Made by a program: the position numbers and the translations under genes. Shown piece after piece: positions 59,174 through 64,000 of a stretch of DNA of 64,000 nucleotides (positions are counted from its first letter, which is position 1; each line of letters opens with the position of its first letter). Source of the DNA: Oscillospiraceae bacterium (GTDB taxonomy: Bacteria > Bacillota > Clostridia > Oscillospirales > Ruminococcaceae); contig JAUNJJ010000007.1 of the NCBI GenBank assembly GCA_030533325.1, forward strand, positions 1 to 64,000, written 5' to 3'. The notes beneath the pieces are model-generated. The model did not search any database, was not told the DNA's origin, and saw only the letters and a program-made list of their open reading frames with translations.

Positions 59174-59602
59174 TTAGTCCTCCTTAACATTTTCAAAAAG
59201 CCTGTAGCGTATAGTATAGTCTTCCTCAGCAATCATCTGAGCAGCTCTTCTCTCGTCAAGGTTTACTATTATCGGGCTTTTAAGATTTACAGTGGATTCT
59301 CCGAAATTATCAGCTACAACCATTACCAGCCACATCTCATATGTACCCTTTCCTATTACACTGGAAATTTCCTCAGAAAAAGTCGGGCTATAATTTTCAT
59401 TGAGTGTATTTGGATTTGCAAGAACAAAGCAAAGTGTACTGTCGTCAATACACTGAAGCCATATAAACTCACCGTTGAGTGAGTCATCCATCATAAAAAC
59501 ATATCTCTTCTTGTCTTCAAAACCAAAAACAGGCTGATCAAATGTAATAATGTCCTTTTCAGAGACTTCTATTTCTCCAAAAAACTTAGTGTTTACTTTC
59601 AT
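59174..59602 (-). CDS. fliW: Flagellar assembly factor FliW (CsrA antagonist)
   Basis: 142 residues. Begins VNTKFFGEIEVSEKDIITFDQPVFGFEDKKRY (cited as parts FFGEIEVSEKDIITF and FGFEDKKRYVF). It has FIWLQCIDDSTLCFVLANP and NLKSPIIVNLDERRAAQMI, all typical. FliW binds either flagellin or CsrA and so couples flagellin secretion to its translation. Directly followed by csrA. Confidence 0.95.
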   Translation of the reverse strand: MKVNTKFFGEIEVSEKDIITFDQPVFGFEDKKRYVFMMDDSLNGEFIWLQCIDDSTLCFVLANPNTLNENYSPTFSEEISSVIGKGTYEMWLVMVVADNFGESTVNLKSPIIVNLDERRAAQMIAEEDYTIRYRLFENVKED

Positions 59603-59626
59603 AATTACCTCCGTTTATTTTTAAAA

Positions 59627-59660
59627 ATACAGGGGAATGCCCTTAAAGCATATCCCCTAT
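59627..59660 (-). terminator. Possible terminator between the DUF6470 gene and fliW
   Basis: Stem AGGGGA-ATGC / GCAT-TCCCCT (one bulge) with a 7-nt loop and TATTTTT after it on the minus strand. It could lower fliW-csrA transcription relative to the hook genes. Confidence 0.55.
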
Positions 59661-59667
59661 AATAAAT

Positions 59668-60252
59668 TTATTTTTCCTCCGGTTCCTCATAATCCGGTGC
59701 TGAGCTTTTCGGTACATAATTGAATCCGCCAAGGTATTCTATCTCAACATGTGCAAATTCTTCAACAATTTTTCTCTCACGCGGCTTATGATGAACTGTA
59801 TGCACTGTATTGTCTGTACTTCCGTTCTTTTCAGCCAGATCCGGCTCCCATGAACTGTCCGGAAGCAGCGAATCTATTTCGTCAATCGCAGCATCAAGCG
59901 GAACTGATGAATAGTTTACCATTTTCATTGCATTTCCCTGAACTTTTGATTCCGGACTGACATTTTTTCTTCCGTAGCAGTACTTTACATCATAATCATT
60001 CTGTCCGCCGTTTTGTCCTGAATCATTTACTGAGTCCGTTACAGCATTATTAATTCCATTCGCCCTGAAACTGCTCCTGTCCCTTACCATATCAGGCCTT
60101 CGCTGTGACTTTTCAGAACCTGCAACCGGTATCTTTACATTGGATGTGTTTTTTTCCAGTTCAACATTAAACGAAGAATCAGATTCAGGTACTGCATTTT
60201 CCTGTTCAACTTTGTACTTTATCGGTACTGTAGTTATCTTTAACAGCTGCAT
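59668..60252 (-). CDS. DUF6470-like flagellar cluster protein
   Basis: 194 residues. Begins MQLLKITTVPIKYKVEQENA and ends HVEIEYLGGFNYVPKSSAPD. These two ends and the position between flgL and fliW match the DUF6470 family of clostridial flagellar clusters. The middle (~30-140) is low-complexity and polar (Ser, Asn, Asp). No membrane segment or signal peptide. The function is unknown; linkage to FliW/CsrA suggests a role in filament assembly or its control. Confidence 0.65.
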   Translation of the reverse strand: MQLLKITTVPIKYKVEQENAVPESDSSFNVELEKNTSNVKIPVAGSEKSQRRPDMVRDRSSFRANGINNAVTDSVNDSGQNGGQNDYDVKYCYGRKNVSPESKVQGNAMKMVNYSSVPLDAAIDEIDSLLPDSSWEPDLAEKNGSTDNTVHTVHHKPRERKIVEEFAHVEIEYLGGFNYVPKSSAPDYEEPEEK

Positions 60253-60287
60253 ATATATCCCTCCCTGGATTATATTCTGACTTCCTG

Positions 60288-61334
60288 TTATCCTACATAG
60301 TCCATTAAGGATTTAGGGAAAATATTTCCTCCAAACTGTAATATAAGGTTCCATGAATTCTGGTATCCTTTAAAGTTTGTAATTTCCGTTGTATCATCTG
60401 TTGCTTCAACATTGTTCTTTGCTTCAAGAAGAGTAGTATTTTCATTTTCTAGTCTTGCAAGTGTCGTATCAAGGAACTTTGTTCTTACACCTATCTCACC
60501 TAATCCGGAAACCATATTATCAAACTGGTTCTTGAAATTGCCTGTCAGTTCACCCAGTCTGTCAATATCAGCATTTTCAATTGCTTTTTCCATCTCAGTC
60601 ATCATATCATAAATATTGTTGGATATAGAATTACCGTTTTCGTTTACAGTTTCACCGTACCCCATAATCATAATTCCGTCTACGGATATGTTGTATCTGG
60701 AACTTGAAGTAACATTTTTTGAACTCATATCAAGACCTACGTCAATAAAATTATCATGAGTATACTCAACCGGTTTTCCGTTTACATAATATTTTTCCTG
60801 ACTGTCTGTATATGGTCCCTGTATATCATTTTTATTTACGATATCTGCTAATTTTTCCCCTCTTATGGTAAGATAACCGTTCTCATCTTCCTTAAAAGGT
60901 TCATCGTCAACAGCAAGGCCGCCGAGGAGATACTTGTCATTGTACTTCTGATTTGCAAGTCTGAGAAGTTCCTGCTTGGACTGATCTAGCAAAGAAAGAA
61001 ATGTTTCCTTACCCGACTCAATAGTATGTGAATTTGAAGCCCTGAGCATATCTGAATAAACATTTGAAACAATGTCTTTCATTTCTGTTACAAGAGTTTC
61101 AGACATCTGCATCTCTTCCAGTGCACCTTCAACATTATCCTTGTTACGTTCATTTCTGTATAGTTTTGACCTTAAATCAAGGCACTTTGTTGCGCCTGTA
61201 ACATCATCAGAAATCTTTGAAAACTTTCGTCCGGTTTCAATCTTTTCCATTGATTCATTCATCTTTGAATGAGAATTATTAAGATTTTTTAAGTAAGTTC
61301 TGTTAGTTGCACCCTGTGTTACCCTTAATGCCAT
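60288..61334 (-). CDS. flgL: Flagellar hook-filament junction protein FlgL (HAP3)
   Basis: 348 residues. The N-terminus ALRVTQGATNRTYLKNLNNS and KIETGRKFSKISDDVTGATK are the flagellin-fold D0/D1 signature; the C-terminal helix contains FLDTTLARLENENTTLLEAKN. HAP3 joins the hook to the filament and is exported by the flagellar type III system. 26 nt after flgK. Confidence 0.92.
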   Translation of the reverse strand: MALRVTQGATNRTYLKNLNNSHSKMNESMEKIETGRKFSKISDDVTGATKCLDLRSKLYRNERNKDNVEGALEEMQMSETLVTEMKDIVSNVYSDMLRASNSHTIESGKETFLSLLDQSKQELLRLANQKYNDKYLLGGLAVDDEPFKEDENGYLTIRGEKLADIVNKNDIQGPYTDSQEKYYVNGKPVEYTHDNFIDVGLDMSSKNVTSSSRYNISVDGIMIMGYGETVNENGNSISNNIYDMMTEMEKAIENADIDRLGELTGNFKNQFDNMVSGLGEIGVRTKFLDTTLARLENENTTLLEAKNNVEATDDTTEITNFKGYQNSWNLILQFGGNIFPKSLMDYVG

Positions 61335-61360
61335 CTTTTTTCACCTCACATCATAAAAAA

Positions 61361-62932
61361 TTATCCCAGTGCTCCAACCTGATTAATAATTATATCAAGA
61401 AGTTCATCCATAGTCGTCATCATTTTGGCAGCTGCCTGAAAAGCCCTGTTATAAGTCAGCATACTTACCGTTTCTTCGCTTTCACTTACCCCGGTAATGC
61501 TTTCTCTGTTATTCTGAAGTTCATCGGAATACTGTTCACATGCCTCAACCTTTGACTGTGCAAACCTTACGTCACCGCCTATTTTTGAACTGAAGTCAGT
61601 AATGAAATCCTGGAAGGTTCCCTTAAATGGTTCATTTCCGTTTGTGAAATCAAGCTCTTCATCAGTAAGTTTTCCGATAAGATTAAGGAAATACTGATTA
61701 TCACTGCTTTTTTTATCAGTAAGAATATAAGTGGCATCCCTTGCAAGATCATCAGATACAGCAATATTTGCTGCAGTTACTTTTCTGTCAGTATTCACAT
61801 ATGCAAAACCATCATCATTAACTGTGGCTCCGACAAGTTTTTTATATGAAATATACTTTCCTTCGTTATCATCAAACGAAACAGGATTTCCCATCGCATC
61901 AGTTTTTACCGGAAGTGTACTGTTAAGTACATCTGCAAGCTTTTCTGCAAAAGTATCGAGTTTATCCATGTAGTAGTTAAATCCTCTGACTGTAGTGTCA
62001 GAATCAGAACTTGCATTTACTCCTCTTCCGTTTATTATTTCTGATGCTGCCTTTAATATACCGTTTCCGGATGTGGCATCTTCAGAATTGCTCTTCCATC
62101 TGACTGCAATTCCGTTATCGCCGTTTTCCTGAAGAATGACAGCATCATATCTCTCACCTTTAATGCATTCATGTCCGTTAAGAGATACCTTAACGCTTCC
62201 GTCATTCTGGTGTACCACGTCAACCTTTCCGAATGCAGAAAGTTCATCGAGCAGCATATTTCTCTTGTCAAGCAGTTCGTTAGGACCATACTGTTCAGTA
62301 TATCCGGCACCCGAGATAATGTCTGTAATCTTCTTGTTAAGTGATGATATATCCTCCATAATCGAATTCACATCATCAACTTCTGTTTTAAAATCCTGTT
62401 TATAGGCTTCCCTTGCCTCGGACAAAGTGGTCGCAGTTCTGTTAAGAATAGAACATACATTTTTTACTGAATCAGCAAAAATAACTGAATTAGCCTCAAG
62501 ATTAACATTTCCAGAGAGCACCTGAAGAGCATTGTACATCTCTTTTATCCCGTAGCTTAATCCGTATCCGTATCCATCCACACCAGGATCAATCTCTGAA
62601 AGTATGCTTTCAATTTCTGAAAGCATATCACTGCTCCTGCCATAGTATGAGGTATCTGAATAGGAATTTCTGAATGCAGTATCCATTCGCTCATCACGTA
62701 CCTGCTGTACTCCGTTTACATCAGTTCCCATTCCAAGATGGTTTTTCGACGAATCAGCTTTTCTGTTTTTAAACGCATATGTGTCAACTGACACCTGATC
62801 CACTCTCTGTCTTGTATATCCTTCTGTGGACATATTGGCAAGGTTATGTCCTACAATGTCGAGGCCCTTCTGACTTGCAAACAGTGCCGACTTGGATGCC
62901 TCAAACCCCATAAATGTTGGTCTCATACTCAT
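61361..62932 (-). CDS. flgK: Flagellar hook-associated protein FlgK (HAP1)
   Basis: 523 residues. N-terminal FGFEASKSALFASQKGLDIVGHNLAN-type motif (seen as KSALFASQKGLDIVGHNLAN) and EGYTRQRVDQ, family hallmarks. The C-terminus MLTYNRAFQAAAKMMTTMDELLDIIINQ forms the rod/hook coiled-coil end (cited here in part: RAFQAAAKMMTTMDELLDII). The central domain is shorter than in E. coli. GCGGAGGG about 6 nt before the ATG. 16 nt after the FlgN gene. Confidence 0.94.
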   Translation of the reverse strand: MSMRPTFMGFEASKSALFASQKGLDIVGHNLANMSTEGYTRQRVDQVSVDTYAFKNRKADSSKNHLGMGTDVNGVQQVRDERMDTAFRNSYSDTSYYGRSSDMLSEIESILSEIDPGVDGYGYGLSYGIKEMYNALQVLSGNVNLEANSVIFADSVKNVCSILNRTATTLSEAREAYKQDFKTEVDDVNSIMEDISSLNKKITDIISGAGYTEQYGPNELLDKRNMLLDELSAFGKVDVVHQNDGSVKVSLNGHECIKGERYDAVILQENGDNGIAVRWKSNSEDATSGNGILKAASEIINGRGVNASSDSDTTVRGFNYYMDKLDTFAEKLADVLNSTLPVKTDAMGNPVSFDDNEGKYISYKKLVGATVNDDGFAYVNTDRKVTAANIAVSDDLARDATYILTDKKSSDNQYFLNLIGKLTDEELDFTNGNEPFKGTFQDFITDFSSKIGGDVRFAQSKVEACEQYSDELQNNRESITGVSESEETVSMLTYNRAFQAAAKMMTTMDELLDIIINQVGALG

Positions 62933-62948
62933 AATAATCCCTCCGCTT

Positions 62949-63419
62949 TCAGGCTTGTCTGTTGAGGAGATTCGTATGTGAATATCCTCTTTCAGGAATA
63001 TTTCCGCTCTTATCGTAGCAGGCCGGATCGTTTATATCATAATCCTGCATTCCTGTTTCTTTAAGATTTTTTTTCACAATTTCGAGCGATCTGCTGTTAT
63101 ATTCACGTGCTGCTGTAACAGCATCTCTGAAATCAAGGAATAAATTCTCAAGTTCTTCACGCTGAACGCCTGTTTCCATATCAACGATCTCCCTGAAAGT
63201 CTTCCCATCCAGCCCTATTTTCTTAAATAGTTCATTTCTTCTCTTTTCATATAACTCCGCCCTGGTAACAAAAACCTGATAATCAGAGAGTACTTCATTG
63301 ATAAGTTTAAGATTATCGGATTCAAGAGCATCCATTTTATTTTTTTCATTGTTGCATACTTCATTATAAAAATCTATATACTGTTCCATAAAATCATAAA
63401 ACTCATCATAATTTTCCAT
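62949..63419 (-). CDS. flgN: FlgN-type export chaperone for FlgK/FlgL
   Basis: 156 residues, helical, acidic and coiled-coil, starting MENYDEFYDFMEQYIDFYNE. It has the FlgN-like pattern of N-terminal helices and a central hydrophilic helix (LENLFLDFRDAVTAAREYN). It sits between flgM and flgK, where FlgN is expected, and would guard HAP1/HAP3 before export. Confidence 0.85.
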   Translation of the reverse strand: MENYDEFYDFMEQYIDFYNEVCNNEKNKMDALESDNLKLINEVLSDYQVFVTRAELYEKRRNELFKKIGLDGKTFREIVDMETGVQREELENLFLDFRDAVTAAREYNSRSLEIVKKNLKETGMQDYDINDPACYDKSGNIPERGYSHTNLLNRQA

Positions 63420-63516
63420 ACATATTCATCTCCGAATTCAGTTTTATTTTAAAGCTAACAGGAACAGTTTATCATTAAACAAAAACTATTCCTGCGCTTT
63501 TGTATTTTTGTTACCC

Positions 63517-63834
63517 TTAAAATGCCATTCTGTCAAGAATAGCGTCTGCTACACTGCCGGCTGATACACTGTATGTGCCTGCCTGAATCTGTGCTTTCAG
63601 AGAATTAATTTTTTCCTGTGGTGCAGAACTGTTTACTTCAGAAGCGATTGCCTTAGTGCTGCGGTCAAGTTCTCTGAATGATGCCGCTTCAGGACTTATC
63701 GATACCTTGTCATGCTGACCGGCTGTCATCCTTTCTCCGGCAGACATCATGCTGGTATAGCCTTTAAGAGCGGCTTTTCCGATCTTTTCAGTTTTCATAT
63801 ATCCACTGCTCACATTATTAAAATTAATGTTCAT
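63517..63834 (-). CDS. flgM: Anti-sigma-28 factor FlgM
   Basis: 105 residues. The C-terminal half has DKVSISPEAASFREL, KINSLKAQIQAGTYSVSAGSVADAILDRM-type text (parts: INSLKAQIQAGTYSVS and ADAILDRM), the sigma-binding part of FlgM. It keeps sigma-28 (FliA/SigD) inactive until the hook is finished and FlgM is exported. AGGAG about 10 nt before the ATG. Preceded by a sigma-28-like promoter. Confidence 0.93.
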   Translation of the reverse strand: MNINFNNVSSGYMKTEKIGKAALKGYTSMMSAGERMTAGQHDKVSISPEAASFRELDRSTKAIASEVNSSAPQEKINSLKAQIQAGTYSVSAGSVADAILDRMAF

Positions 63835-63897
63835 ACAAACACAACTCCTTTCTGTAGTTTGAATATAAATCGTCGCAGAACAATCCCTACATATAAT

Positions 63898-63923
63898 TTA
63901 TCGGCACAATTACAGTATTTTCA
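63898..63923 (-). promoter_or_regulatory. Sigma-28 (SigD/FliA)-type promoter of flgM
   Basis: Minus strand TGAA (63923-63920), 14 nt, GCCGATAA (63905-63898), near the sigma-28 consensus TAAA-N15-GCCGATAT. It fits autoregulation of flgM within the late flagellar regulon. Confidence 0.65.
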
Positions 63924-63932
63924 AGGGCTTCA

Positions 63933-63966
63933 GAAAAAAAACATCCGCTGCATACCGCAGCGGATG
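63933..63966 (-). terminator. Terminator of a minus-strand gene beyond the right edge
   Basis: 10-bp stem CATCCGCTGC / GCAGCGGATG, 5-nt loop, eight T on the minus strand. The gene it ends lies outside the window. Confidence 0.88.
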
Positions 63967-64000
63967 AAAAAATATTATTCTGAACTGTTTTTTATTAATC

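Overview
The window looks like chromosomal DNA of a cellulolytic, low-GC Firmicute of the Ruminococcus flavefaciens/albus type (Oscillospiraceae). The evidence is three dockerin-bearing secreted proteins (a CBM22-like/dockerin/SGNH esterase, a GH9-CBM3-dockerin cellulase and a dockerin-tagged GH24 muramidase) plus a decayed dockerin fragment, a spoIIIA-type operon, a clostridial flagellar hook-filament cluster, strong AGGAGG ribosome sites and many near-consensus TTGACA-N17-TATAAT promoters. The identification is an inference from gene content, not from a marker gene.

Layout. 1-3.2 kb: a leucine-rich-repeat surface protein cut by the left edge, and an ECF-type sigma factor with a membrane partner. 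3.2-7.7 kb: a housekeeping operon on the minus strand (DUF951, prfA, tsaC/sua5, coaE, M18 aminopeptidase). 7.9-11.5 kb: a YdjM-like membrane protein, endonuclease V, a frameshifted remnant and an AT-rich HEPN-domain gene. The HEPN gene faces a short structured RNA that has its own consensus promoter and terminator. 11.6-19.3 kb: a tellurium-resistance-type (Ter) stress operon: VWA protein, PP2C phosphatase, kinase, Ca2+ P-type ATPase and two TerD proteins. 19.3-25.7 kb: glmM, the dockerin esterase, small proteins, a dockerin remnant and azlCD. 25.9-34.8 kb: hibernation factor, rhomboid protease, RluA-type synthase, an Fe-ADH-fold protein without its metal ligands, a cell-wall-repeat membrane protein, a sodium symporter, and CorA with a 13-codon leader peptide. 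34.8-42.7 kb: spoIIIAA-AF, hemW, lepA and an orphan response regulator. 42.7-54.7 kb: a Wzz-like protein, a two-domain PPK2, the GH9 cellulase, HAD phosphatase, GH25 and GH24 muramidases, endonuclease III, and two enzyme-like proteins with destroyed active sites. 54.8-64 kb: flgM-flgN-flgK-flgL-DUF6470-fliW-csrA, a divergent PilZ-like gene, then an unknown gene, fliD and fliS.

How the parts work together. The esterase and the GH9 enzyme would act on hemicellulose and cellulose from a cohesin scaffold. FliW-CsrA and FlgM form the usual post-transcriptional and sigma-28 checkpoints for flagellin. The Ter operon joins a kinase/phosphatase pair to Ca2+ export and Ca2+-binding TerD proteins.

The two most interesting candidates are (i) the HEPN gene whose 5' leader is fully overlapped by a convergent small RNA (11.4-11.5 kb), and (ii) the CorA leader, where an acidic/proline-rich 13-residue peptide ends exactly where a 10-bp stem begins (34.6-34.7 kb). 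Both are read directly from sequence; their functions are inference.
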